Source: Rhodoferax sp. (GTDB lineage: Bacteria; Pseudomonadota; Gammaproteobacteria; Burkholderiales; Burkholderiaceae_C). From it: a stretch of 64,000 nt of DNA. The notes under the pieces were generated by a model. The model worked only from the letters and a program-made list of their open reading frames with translations. It had not been told where the DNA came from and made no database searches. Location: positions 1 through 64,000 of the forward strand of contig VMTC01000010.1 in assembly GCA_013791765.1 (NCBI GenBank), in the 5' to 3' direction. Shown piece by piece: positions 17,679 through 25,643 of this stretch (positions are counted from its first letter, which is position 1; each line of letters opens with the position of its first letter). Made by a program: the position numbers and the translations under genes.

Positions 17679-18542
17679 TCAGAGCTTATAAAAGTCCCGG
17701 ATGACTTTCCAGGCCGCTTCGGCGTCGTCCACATAAGTGAACAGGTCCAGGTCTTCGACCGAGATCACTCCTTCTTCGACCATGGCCTCCATATTGACCA
17801 GTCGCTTCCAGTAGTCGGTACCAAACAAAACGATGGGAACGGGTTTAGCCTTGCGGGTCTGCACCAGCGTGATGACTTCAAACAATTCATCGAGCGTGCC
17901 AAAACCGCCGGGAAAAGCCACCAGCGCCTTGGCCCGCATCATGAAATGCATCTTACGCAGGGCAAAGTAGTGAAACTTGAAACTCAGCGTGGGCGTGATA
18001 TATGGGTTTGGGTTTTGCTCGTGCAACAGGGCAATATTCAAACCCACACTCGGGGCCCCCATCTCATGTGAGCCGCGATTGGCCGCCTCCATGATGCCGG
18101 GCCCACCGCCGGTGGCAATGAACAGGCGTTCTTCAGGCCGACGGTGGGCGCTGTGGTTGGCGACCTGCCGGGCAAATAGCCGTGCCTGGTCGTAGTAGTG
18201 GGCGCTGCGAAGTTGCCGCTGCGCCAGCATCAGCGCCTTCGCATCGCCACTGATCTGCGCTTGCTGCAGTGAGATTTGTGCAGTCTCGGGCGAAGCGGAG
18301 CGAGCGCTGCCAAAGACCACGACGGTGCTGTCGATGCCTTGCTGCGCCTGGTCCAGATCGGGTTTGAGCATTTCGAGTTGAAACCGGATGCCACGTGTTT
18401 CCCGCCGCAGCAAGAATTCAGGGTCGGCAAAGGCCAGACGGTACGCGTCGGCTTCCAGCGCCTGTCCCAGGTTGGATTGGTTTTGCAACTCTGCCCAGGC
18501 GTCAGCCAGGCGTCGTTCAGAAAGGTCTTGAGTGGTGTCCAT
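17679..18542 (-). CDS. LOG-family nucleotide 5'-monophosphate phosphoribohydrolase-like protein
   Basis: A 287-residue protein with the Rossmann-fold motifs of the LOG family: VVVFGSARS near residue 75, GGGPGIMEAANRG, and PGGFGTLDE, which matches the PGGxGTxxE signature. Proteins with this signature were once labelled lysine decarboxylase, but characterised members split cytokinin riboside monophosphate or purine nucleotides into base and ribose phosphate. This longer version has about 70 extra N-terminal residues. It is convergent with the lipoprotein gene. Confidence 0.85.
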   Translation of the reverse strand: MDTTQDLSERRLADAWAELQNQSNLGQALEADAYRLAFADPEFLLRRETRGIRFQLEMLKPDLDQAQQGIDSTVVVFGSARSASPETAQISLQQAQISGDAKALMLAQRQLRSAHYYDQARLFARQVANHSAHRRPEERLFIATGGGPGIMEAANRGSHEMGAPSVGLNIALLHEQNPNPYITPTLSFKFHYFALRKMHFMMRAKALVAFPGGFGTLDELFEVITLVQTRKAKPVPIVLFGTDYWKRLVNMEAMVEEGVISVEDLDLFTYVDDAEAAWKVIRDFYKL

Positions 18543-18605
18543 GGTGCCATTGTGTGCGAAAAACTATGACGAACCGCAAACTCGGCCGGGCTAGGACGAC
18601 TCAAT

Positions 18606-18911
18606 TCATGACAATTGCTTCGCCAAGGGGTGTTGGTTCAACCAGTGGCGCGCTTGTTTGAACGCTCTCCAGCCCCACCACAGGCGCCCAGCCCAGACCA
18701 AGGCGCGCCGCGGTCGCACCAGAATCACGAGTGCCAAAGCGCCCAAAGGCCACTGGGGGTTGCGGTAAAGCCATTGCAAACCGCTCTGCACCCGGTCAGC
18801 TAGCGCCAGTGGCCGCCGCAGGGCCTGCGCCTGTTCGGCCAGCAACAAGCGCAACTGCTCACTGCGCACCAGCAAGCGCTGTTGCCGCATGGCCAGATCA
18901 TCGTTGTTCAT
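18606..18911 (-). CDS. yqjK: YqjK-like protein
   Basis: A 101-residue protein. The ATG at 18911 lies within the end of the yqjE gene (14-bp overlap), which suggests coupled translation. A helical N-terminus (MNNDDLAMRQQRLLVRSEQL) is followed by one short hydrophobic stretch (PLGALALVILVRPRRAL). The position after yqjD and yqjE and the overall pattern are those of YqjK. Function unknown; the trio is stress-linked in enterobacteria. Confidence 0.65.
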   Translation of the reverse strand: MNNDDLAMRQQRLLVRSEQLRLLLAEQAQALRRPLALADRVQSGLQWLYRNPQWPLGALALVILVRPRRALVWAGRLWWGWRAFKQARHWLNQHPLAKQLS

Positions 18912-19299
18912 GCAGACCACCAGGTTGGAGTCCGGCGCGATCCCGCTGCAATTCAGCCAGACTGGCTTCAAATATACCGTTCGGAGTCTGCAGTCGGCGG
19001 CCCGCCGCGCGCACCAGCCAAGCAGCAGTGAGTAGGACAAGCAGCATCATCACGCCCACAGCGGCCAGGCGATAACCGTCCCAAAACAACAGGATGATGA
19101 AACCGCACAACAAGACAAGGCCGACGCCCGCCATCAGCAGGGCCACCAGACCCAAGAGTAACGCGTCAAAAAGACGCCGCTTTTCCAGTTCGAGTTCGGT
19201 GCCCAGCAGTTCCAGTCTGACTTGGGCGATTTCAAGCAGCGTGCCCAACAGACGGCGCAACGAGGCGAACAGGCCGTCACTCTTGCCGGCTTGGCTCAT
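18898..19299 (-). CDS. yqjE: Phage-holin-like YqjE family membrane protein (DUF1469)
   Basis: A 133-residue protein. The N-terminal amphipathic part (SLRRLLGTLLEIAQVRLELL) is followed by two membrane segments at about 45-72 and 78-96. This is the pattern of the Actinobacteria/Proteobacteria holin superfamily YqjE. It lies between the yqjD-like and yqjK-like genes and overlaps the latter. It is probably an inner-membrane protein of the stationary-phase/stress set. Confidence 0.8.
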   Translation of the reverse strand: MSQAGKSDGLFASLRRLLGTLLEIAQVRLELLGTELELEKRRLFDALLLGLVALLMAGVGLVLLCGFIILLFWDGYRLAAVGVMMLLVLLTAAWLVRAAGRRLQTPNGIFEASLAELQRDRAGLQPGGLHEQR

Positions 19300-19343
19300 A
19301 CATCGGAGACAAAGCTGCCAACGAGTTGCCGAAAATTGTTGAA

Positions 19344-19655
19344 TTAGCGCCGACTGATCAGCAGGCCAACAACCAGCCCGATCCCCGCTGCGATGCCGAT
19401 TGATTTCCAGGGGTTGTCATGCACGAAATCGTCAGCAGCGTGGCCCGCTGCCTTGGCTTTGGCAACGGCGACCTCCTGCAGATGACGCAGATCGTCTTTG
19501 GCCTGGTTCATTCGGGCCTGTACCCTGGAACGCAGATCCGCCGCATTCTGACCGACCTCATCCGCCGTCATGCGCAGTACCTCCTCACCGTCGGAGATGA
19601 CCGTGCGCAAGTCATTCATGAGTTTGTCTTTTTGGACCATCGTGTCATCATTCAT
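19344..19655 (-). CDS. yqjD: ElaB/YqjD family membrane-anchored protein (DUF883)
   Basis: A 103-residue protein. The helical region carries DLRTVISDGEEVLRMTADEV, and the C-terminal membrane anchor contains DNPWKSIGIAAGIGLVVGLL and ends in RR, as in ElaB/YqjD. In E. coli YqjD binds ribosomes at the membrane in stationary phase. GGAGGTC lies upstream of the ATG at 19655. It heads the yqjD-yqjE-yqjK cluster and has a run of six near-identical hexamers just upstream. Confidence 0.88.
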   Translation of the reverse strand: MNDDTMVQKDKLMNDLRTVISDGEEVLRMTADEVGQNAADLRSRVQARMNQAKDDLRHLQEVAVAKAKAAGHAADDFVHDNPWKSIGIAAGIGLVVGLLISRR

Positions 19656-19668
19656 TGCAGACCTCCAT

Positions 19669-19704
19669 TGAAATTGAAATTGAAACTGAAACTGAAACTG
19701 AAAT
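19669..19704. repeat. Six tandem hexamers TGAAAT/TGAAAC
   Basis: Six units in order T, T, C, C, C, T at the sixth base lie in the 5' region of the yqjD-like gene, starting 14 bases before its ATG. They are between the ribosome site and the likely promoter, so copy number could alter promoter spacing or the leader. Confidence 0.85.
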
Positions 19705-19765
19705 TAAGTTTAACCATAACGAGTGATTCGGTGCCATGATTTGATAAAAATCACAGGCGTTGAGC

Positions 19766-21211
19766 ATGCAAAAATTTGAAGCCTCGAAGTCCCACTACTC
19801 TATTTCCTCCATGCGGACAGTTTTTGACCCCATGCGTTTGGCTGCGGTGGCGCTTGATGTGCTCGCCAGCGGTCGCGCCGCGCCTGAGGCAATCGTGGCG
19901 CGACAGAAGTTCCGGCTGACTCGTCTGCTCGATGCCACGGTGCGCGGGTCCAGCCTCTACCGGGAGCGTCTGCAAGGTTTGGCGCTCGCCAGCACGCCGC
20001 TGCGTGCGCTGCCAGTGTTGGACCGGGCCGAGCTGATAGAGCGCTTTGACGATTGGGTCACTGACCCAGAGCTCAAACTGACGGAACTGCGTGCCTTCAC
20101 CGCCGACGCCACGCGCATTGGCGAGCCCTATTTGGGCAAGTACCTGGTCTGGGAGAGCTCCGGCACCAGTCATGTTGCAGGGGTGTTTGTGCAGGATGCA
20201 CCTGCGCTGGCCGTTTACGATGCACTGGAAGCACTGCGGCGCAGCACGCCGCGCCCGCTGCAGCGCTGGTTGGACCCCATGTTGCTGGCTGAACGCATCG
20301 CTTTTGTGGGCGCCACCACCGGCCATTTCGCCAGCATGGTGAGCATGCAACGGCTGCGTCAACTCAATCCATTCATGGCGCAAAGCTTGCGCTGCTTCTC
20401 CATCCTGCAGGCCAGTGGCGCTTTGATTGATGAACTCAACACTTTCGCCCCGACGGTGATTGCCACCTATCCGACCGTCGCGGCGTTGCTGGCCGATCTG
20501 GCTGCACAAGGCGCACTGCACTTCAAGCCCAAAGAGATTTGGACCGGCGGCGAGACGCTGAGCCCCGCGGTGCGGCGACACGTGGAACAGGTGCTCGGGT
20601 GCGTCGTGCGCAACAGCTATGGCGCCTCGGAGTTCATGTCGATTGGCTGGGAATGCGGGCACGGGCAGATGCATGCCAATACCGACTGGTTGATTCTGGA
20701 ACCCGTCGACGCAAAAGGCCAGCCCGTGCCGTTGGGGCAAGCGTCCCATTCCACCCTGCTGACCAACCTGGCCAATTTCGTGCAACCGCTGATTCGCTAT
20801 GACATGGGCGACCAGATCACGCTGCATCCAGAGCGCTGTGAATGCGGCTCGTCACTGCCCGTGATCGAGGTGCGGGGTCGCCGAGACGATCCCTTGCTGA
20901 TGGCCGGACAGGACGGGCGGCAGGTCACGCTCTTGCCGCTGGCGCTGACGACGGTGCTGGAAGAGGAGGCAGGCGTGTTCGATTTTCAATTGCGCCAGCA
21001 GGATGATCACACCCTGGTGCTCAGGCTGGATCTGCAGGGAGCCGATGCCACAGCGGCAGCCGCGCGTTGCGTGAACGCCCTGGAGCAGTTTGCCGTGGCG
21101 CAGGGCCTGGCGCGGCTGCGTATTCTTACGGAATTGGGGCGGCCGGTGCCACGCGGGCGCAGCGGCAAGCCGCAACGCGTCGTCGCGCAAAGGCAAGGCA
21201 AGCGCCACTGA
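19766..21211 (+). CDS. PaaK/phenylacetate-CoA-ligase-like adenylate-forming enzyme
   Basis: A 481-residue protein of the adenylate-forming superfamily. It has a P-loop-like segment WESSGTSHVAGVFVQD at about residue 130, the aromatic-adenylate motif YGASEFMSIGWECGHG and the ATP-binding line LIRYDMGDQITL. The pattern is closer to the PaaK/F390-synthetase-like family than to fatty acyl-CoA ligases. The substrate cannot be told. Translation could also start at 19760 (TTG) or 19811 (ATG). It is divergent from the yqjD cluster and not in an operon. Confidence 0.7.
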   Translation: MQKFEASKSHYSISSMRTVFDPMRLAAVALDVLASGRAAPEAIVARQKFRLTRLLDATVRGSSLYRERLQGLALASTPLRALPVLDRAELIERFDDWVTDPELKLTELRAFTADATRIGEPYLGKYLVWESSGTSHVAGVFVQDAPALAVYDALEALRRSTPRPLQRWLDPMLLAERIAFVGATTGHFASMVSMQRLRQLNPFMAQSLRCFSILQASGALIDELNTFAPTVIATYPTVAALLADLAAQGALHFKPKEIWTGGETLSPAVRRHVEQVLGCVVRNSYGASEFMSIGWECGHGQMHANTDWLILEPVDAKGQPVPLGQASHSTLLTNLANFVQPLIRYDMGDQITLHPERCECGSSLPVIEVRGRRDDPLLMAGQDGRQVTLLPLALTTVLEEEAGVFDFQLRQQDDHTLVLRLDLQGADATAAAARCVNALEQFAVAQGLARLRILTELGRPVPRGRSGKPQRVVAQRQGKRH

Positions 21212-21240
21212 TGGGCCCATCAATCCGACAGGCCGAGCGC

Positions 21241-22146
21241 TCAGCGTGTCGTGGTCATGGCGTCGATGCGGATCAAAGCCTCACCAATGGGTCCACTCAT
21301 GCTGACGGCATTGCTGGCATGCTTGACGCAGTCGGTGCTCCAGACCTCGCGTACGCCCGCGTTCAAGATCATGGACCAGGCATCAGCCACAAAAAGCGCG
21401 TGCGTGACCGCCACATCGACCGAAGCTGCGCCCGCAGCCAGCAGTTGACGCGTTGCCTGAGCGAGCGTGTTGCCGGTGCTGACCACGTCATCGAGCAGCA
21501 CCACTTGACGCCCGGCCACGGGAAGGTCCGGCAGCGCAATCTCGACCGCCCGGTCGCCATGGCGCACCTTGTGGCAAACAGCGTAGTCAAAGCCGTGGCG
21601 CATGGCAGCCTGAGCGACCCATTGCTTTGATTCTTCATCTGGGCCGACCAGCATGGCTTGCGGGCAATGGGTGGCAATCAGGTCTGACAGCAAGGGTGCA
21701 GCGCTGAGCACCACCGCATTGGCCACGGGCACTGCTTGCTGCAGTGTGGCAACGCGGTGCAGATGGGGGTCCACGGTGATGACGGCATCAAACAGGCTGG
21801 CCAAAAATTGCCCGACGATGCGCTGGCTGATGGCCTCGCCGGGTTCAAACGCCACGTCCTGTCGCATGTAGCCGAGGTAAGGCGCCACCAGTGTCAAATG
21901 CCGGGCGTCCAGTTCACGCGCGGTTTGGGCCGCCAACAACAGTTCGACCAGTTTTTCATTCGGGTCGTTGAGCGTGCGCAGGATGACCACATGGTCCGGC
22001 AAGCTCGGGGGCAGGCGCAGCTTGATTTCACCATCGGGAAAGCGGTGACGATCGATACGGACCAGAGGGTACCTAGCTGCTTGGGCGATGCGTGCCGCGC
22101 TCTCTTGCTCATTCTCAAAACACAGCAAAACAGGTTGGGATAGCAT
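21241..22146 (-). CDS. Ribose-phosphate pyrophosphokinase-like protein (PRPP synthetase)
   Basis: A 301-residue member of the PRPP synthetase family. It keeps RFPDGEIKLRLP near residue 37, YMRQD, VDPHLHR, a catalytic-loop Lys-Arg (HKVRHGDRAVEI) and the PRPP-binding site LLDDVVSTGNTL. Enzymes of this type make PRPP from ribose 5-phosphate and ATP. It lacks some features of the main bacterial Prs and looks like the shorter archaeal-type class. Its ATG overlaps the stop of the upstream phosphorylase as TGATG, so the two are coupled. It is likely a salvage enzyme rather than the housekeeping Prs. Confidence 0.8.
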   Translation of the reverse strand: MLSQPVLLCFENEQESAARIAQAARYPLVRIDRHRFPDGEIKLRLPPSLPDHVVILRTLNDPNEKLVELLLAAQTARELDARHLTLVAPYLGYMRQDVAFEPGEAISQRIVGQFLASLFDAVITVDPHLHRVATLQQAVPVANAVVLSAAPLLSDLIATHCPQAMLVGPDEESKQWVAQAAMRHGFDYAVCHKVRHGDRAVEIALPDLPVAGRQVVLLDDVVSTGNTLAQATRQLLAAGAASVDVAVTHALFVADAWSMILNAGVREVWSTDCVKHASNAVSMSGPIGEALIRIDAMTTTR

Positions 22147-23714
22147 CAGAATTCCGTAAAGACATGGGGCACATCTTCGGCGCGCCCGATGGTGTAGCCG
22201 CTCGACTTGGCGCAGGCCTGGCGCGCAAAGTCGAGGTCGCTTTGAAACCCGGCGTGAACGCGGTACAGAGCCTCGCCGCTGGCAACCGCATCGCCGAGCT
22301 TGCGAAACAAATCCAGGCCAGCGCCGATGACTTTGGGTGCGCCCGCCAGGCGGGCGATGCGCGCCACCTGCAGGTTGTCAATGCCGGTGACCACGCCGGA
22401 CGCGCTGGCGCATATATCAAAGCTCAAGGCGCCGAGTTGCGGATGGTTGTGGTCAAAGGGCTTGGCGCCCTGGGCGGCAATGATGGCGTTCATTTTCGCC
22501 AGCGCCCGGCCAGAATCCAGAATGTCCCGCGCGATCGCAAAACCGTCGCCACCGCGCACGTCCGGGTGGCATTCAATCAGGCGACCGGCGAGCCGCAAGG
22601 ATTTTTGCCGCAAGTCATTGGGCGCCTGGGGGTCGTTTTCGAGCACCCGCATCACATCGCGCGCCTCCAGCACCGGGCCAATGCCATTGCCAACCGGTTG
22701 GCGTCCATCGGTCACGACCACGTCCAGCGACAGATGCATCCGCGCCGCGACGTACTCAAACAGCCGGCGCAGGCGTTGCGCCGCGGGCATGGAGCGCACT
22801 TTGGCGCTGGGGCCGATGGGGATATCCAGCACCAGATGGGTGGAGCCAGCGGCAATTTTCTTGGACAGGATGGATGCCACCATTTGCCCAGGGGAATCAA
22901 GCGAGAGCGGCCGCTCGACGGAAATCAGCACATCGTCGGCAGGCGACAAATGGGCGGCGCCGCCCCAGGCCAGGCAACCCCGGTGCGCGCGCACGATGTC
23001 CGCCAGCTGTTCAAAAGGCAGCTCCACCTTGGCCAGCACTTCCATCGTGTCGGCCGTGCCAGCCGGGGAGGTGATGGCCCGCGATGAGGTTTTAGGGCAC
23101 AGCAGGCCGTGCGCCGCAACAATGGGCACGACCAGCATGGACGTGCGGTTGCCGGGAATGCCGCCAATACAGTGTTTGTCCACCACCAAGGGCTCGTGCC
23201 AGTCGAGCGTTCGGCCGGTAGCCACCATGGCTTCGGTCAAAAAGTACACCTCTTCGCGGTCCAGTTCGTCCCGATTGGTGGCCACAACAAAAGCACTCAA
23301 TTCAATTTTCGAATAGTGCAATTCAGCGATGTCGCGCACGATACCCAGAAAATCCTCACGCCCCAGCCGTTCACCGGCGAGTTTGCGGCGCAGCGCGCCA
23401 ATGGACTGCGGTGGTTCGGCCTGAGACACCGAGGCCGGGTGGCCATCGGCTACCGCCATCTGCGCAAATGCGTCCTCCGACAAGCCGAGCTCATCGCAGG
23501 CGACGATATGGGGGTCATCCACCACGTTCAGGGTGGCCAGAATGTGGCGTCCATTGGCCCGGACCTCGACTTTGGACAAGGCCTGAAATCCTTCAGCCCG
23601 GTACACAGCACAGTCCCGGTGCAGGTAGGCCACATTTTCACGATAGGTGTCGATCGCCACCCGGCGCAGTACCAGCTGGCTGGCTGGCTGCAGTTTGTCA
23701 CTGTGTTTGCACAT
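22146..23714 (-). CDS. AMP phosphorylase-like (thymidine phosphorylase family) enzyme
   Basis: A 522-residue protein with an N-terminal extension of about 85 residues, as in archaeal AMP phosphorylases, in front of the pyrimidine-phosphorylase core. The active-site motif reads [18 protein letters not shown] rather than the KHSTGGVGD of thymidine phosphorylase, and [17 protein letters not shown] follows. AMP phosphorylases turn AMP and phosphate into adenine and ribose 1,5-bisphosphate. The overlap with a PRPP-synthetase-like gene fits a nucleotide-salvage role. Its true substrate is inferred. Confidence 0.8.
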   Translation of the reverse strand: MCKHSDKLQPASQLVLRRVAIDTYRENVAYLHRDCAVYRAEGFQALSKVEVRANGRHILATLNVVDDPHIVACDELGLSEDAFAQMAVADGHPASVSQAEPPQSIGALRRKLAGERLGREDFLGIVRDIAELHYSKIELSAFVVATNRDELDREEVYFLTEAMVATGRTLDWHEPLVVDKHCIGGIPGNRTSMLVVPIVAAHGLLCPKTSSRAITSPAGTADTMEVLAKVELPFEQLADIVRAHRGCLAWGGAAHLSPADDVLISVERPLSLDSPGQMVASILSKKIAAGSTHLVLDIPIGPSAKVRSMPAAQRLRRLFEYVAARMHLSLDVVVTDGRQPVGNGIGPVLEARDVMRVLENDPQAPNDLRQKSLRLAGRLIECHPDVRGGDGFAIARDILDSGRALAKMNAIIAAQGAKPFDHNHPQLGALSFDICASASGVVTGIDNLQVARIARLAGAPKVIGAGLDLFRKLGDAVASGEALYRVHAGFQSDLDFARQACAKSSGYTIGRAEDVPHVFTEF

Positions 23715-23785
23715 AAGCGAAGCCTACATCGCTTTGCTGGACGGGATCGAAAAAATTTGCGGGATGGGGCTTGGCAGTTGGCCAT

Positions 23786-23815
23786 AAAAAAAGGGCTTCC
23801 TGGAAGCCCTTTTTG
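23786..23815. terminator. Rho-independent terminator after efp
   Basis: A stem of AAAAAGGGCTT with AAGCCCTTTTT around a short loop lies 27 bp after the efp stop codon and before the phosphorylase gene. T runs on both sides would let it act in both directions. Confidence 0.8.
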
Positions 23816-23841
23816 CCGCAACCCGTTGTGCGGGCTGGCGC

Positions 23842-24396
23842 TTAAACGCGTTTGCGGTATTCGCCAGTACGGGTGTCGATCTCGACCTTGTCGCCCTGCG
23901 CCACAAAAATGGGCACACCCACGTCAAAACCGGTGGAGATTTTGGCGGGCTTGAGCACCTTGCCGGAGGTGTCGCCCTTGACGGCGGGTTCGGTCCAGGT
24001 GATTTCGCGCACGACGCTGGTGGGCATTTCAACCGAAATGGCCTTTTCGTTGTAGAAAACGACTTCGAGTTCCATGCCATCTTCGAGGTAGTTGAGCGAG
24101 TCGCCCATATTCTCGGCTTCGACTTCGTACTGGTTGTATTCGGTGTCCATGCAGATGTACATCGGCTCGGCAAAGTAAGAATAGGTGCATTCTTTTTTGT
24201 CCAGAATGACTTGTTCGAGCTTGTCGTCGGCCTTGTACACCACTTCGGTGTTGAAGTTGGCGATCAGACTTTTGAGCTTCATGCGCACGGTGGACGAGTT
24301 GCGGCCACCACGGCTGTATTCGGTCCGTAACACGACCATCGGGTCTTTGCCGTACATGATGACATTACCAACGCGAATTTCTTGAGCGGTTTTCAT
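23842..24396 (-). CDS. efp: Elongation factor P
   Basis: A 184-residue EF-P with three beta-barrel domains and the normal C-terminal pattern [16 protein letters not shown]. The tip of domain I carries Arg at position 32 (YSRGGRNSS), the residue that EarP rhamnosylates; Lys-type EF-P would have Lys there. The ATG at 24396 gives the standard N-terminus [16 protein letters not shown] helps ribosomes at proline stretches. The earP gene is 100 bp upstream on the same strand, an arrangement known for this modification system. Confidence 0.95.
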   Translation of the reverse strand: MKTAQEIRVGNVIMYGKDPMVVLRTEYSRGGRNSSTVRMKLKSLIANFNTEVVYKADDKLEQVILDKKECTYSYFAEPMYICMDTEYNQYEVEAENMGDSLNYLEDGMELEVVFYNEKAISVEMPTSVVREITWTEPAVKGDTSGKVLKPAKISTGFDVGVPIFVAQGDKVEIDTRTGEYRKRV

Positions 24397-24498
24397 AGCG
24401 AGATGTGTGAAAGTTGGCCGCTGGTGACGCGGCAAGGGCGGGGAGCTCGGATGAAAAACCCGGTCAAGTCCCGCAAAGTCGGCTATTTTAAAGGTTTT

Positions 24499-25641
24499 TT
24501 AGAGGTGCCTTGAAGCAAAAAGCATGATCTGGGTCACAAGCTCGTCTTGCAGGCGCAGTTGTTGGCCTGCGCTGGTGACGACTTGCTGCCATGAATCGAG
24601 CGCCAAGTTGGGCAACCGCGGTTGTTGGCTCGCCTTGCCTTCTGTGAGGCTATTCACACCATTCCAGACCTTGTGAAACGCCCGCCATGCAGGCGGAGCG
24701 TCCAACATCTCCAGCAAGGCTTCCAGTTTCTGGTGGTGGGCGTCGTCGTGCTGTGGGTAAATCTGCCAGACAAAGGGCTGGTTCGCCCACAAGGCGCGCA
24801 CCAGTGAATCCTCACCGCGAACAAAATTGAGGTCGCAGGCCCACAGCAGATGGTCGTAGTCGTGTTGGCTGAGTTGCGGCAGGTAATTAATTGATAGCAG
24901 CTCACGCTTATTCCACGAGGGATGTAGCCTATTTTTATTCAAAATGCAGGTGTAAAGCGCTGCGCTCGCCCGACCCGCGGTGACCAGCAGCCGGGTCGCC
25001 TGCGGGCCCGTGGCCAACTGGTCCAACAAGTCGGCCAAGGCCGGTGGTTCATAGCAAAACAGGGACACCAGTCGCTCGCCCTGCCAGGCAATGCCTTTCT
25101 GTTGCAGCCAGTCGGCACGGTCGAAGCGGGCCTGGCGCTCGGCCAGATCGGGCTCCCGCAGCAGGCCACCCGTGGTGGCCGTGAAGCCGGGGTAGAAGAA
25201 GTATTTGCACAGACCCGCGCCCGGCCCGGTCATGACCGGGGAGGGCAGGCCGTGATTGCGTTCGGCGTAGCCTTCTGCGCTCAGGTATTCCAGGTTAATC
25301 CATAAGCCTTTTTTGCCTCTAGCCCTCGTCCAGTCTGCATAAGCAGCTATAAATTCAGGATCAATCTCGCAGCCAAAGGTTTCCAGCAAAATATCGCCCG
25401 GCGCCAGGCCTTCGGTCTGGATCGGCTGGGTCCAGTGGCGGACTTCGACGTTGGGCGCACCCTCAGGCGCCATCCAGGCCAAAGCGCTGGGGTCGTCCAC
25501 CCAGAAGCGCACCTGCTGGCCGCGCGCGGCCAAGCCTACGCTCAAGCGCCAGCCCACGCCGATGTCACCGTAGTTGTCGATGACCCGGCAAAAGATGTCC
25601 CATAGTTTTCCTGTCACGCCCGAATTGTCCACAATACGCAC
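24499..25641 (-). CDS. earP: EF-P arginine rhamnosyltransferase EarP
   Basis: A GT-B glycosyltransferase that puts L-rhamnose from dTDP-rhamnose on Arg32 of EF-P. The catalytic-loop Asp residues lie in [17 protein letters not shown], and the C-terminal motif [14 protein letters not shown] holds the conserved Glu. The start is GTG at 25641; a GTG at 25617 would also fit. Two stretches interrupt the usual sequence: [17 protein letters not shown] at about residue 115 and [20 protein letters not shown] at about 235. Both are encoded by dispersed-repeat copies and keep the frame. Confidence 0.92.
   Translation of the reverse strand: MRIVDNSGVTGKLWDIFCRVIDNYGDIGVGWRLSVGLAARGQQVRFWVDDPSALAWMAPEGAPNVEVRHWTQPIQTEGLAPGDILLETFGCEIDPEFIAAYADWTRARGKKGLWINLEYLSAEGYAERNHGLPSPVMTGPGAGLCKYFFYPGFTATTGGLLREPDLAERQARFDRADWLQQKGIAWQGERLVSLFCYEPPALADLLDQLATGPQATRLLVTAGRASAALYTCILNKNRLHPSWNKRELLSINYLPQLSQHDYDHLLWACDLNFVRGEDSLVRALWANQPFVWQIYPQHDDAHHQKLEALLEMLDAPPAWRAFHKVWNGVNSLTEGKASQQPRLPNLALDSWQQVVTSAGQQLRLQDELVTQIMLFASRHL
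24887..24940 (+). repeat. Copy 3 of the dispersed repeat, inside earP
   Basis: The plus-strand sequence TTGATAGCAGCTCACGCTTA followed by TTCCACGAGGG and an AT-rich end is a good match to the shared pattern. On the coding strand it gives residues around [14 protein letters not shown] of EarP, in frame. Confidence 0.65.
25306..25356 (-). repeat. Copy 4 of the dispersed repeat, inside earP
   Basis: On the minus strand GAATTTATAGCTGCTTATGC followed by GACGAGGGCTAGAGGC matches the shared pattern. It codes for [14 protein letters not shown] of EarP, in frame, and is in the opposite direction to copy 3. Confidence 0.6.
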
Positions 25642-25643
25642 CT

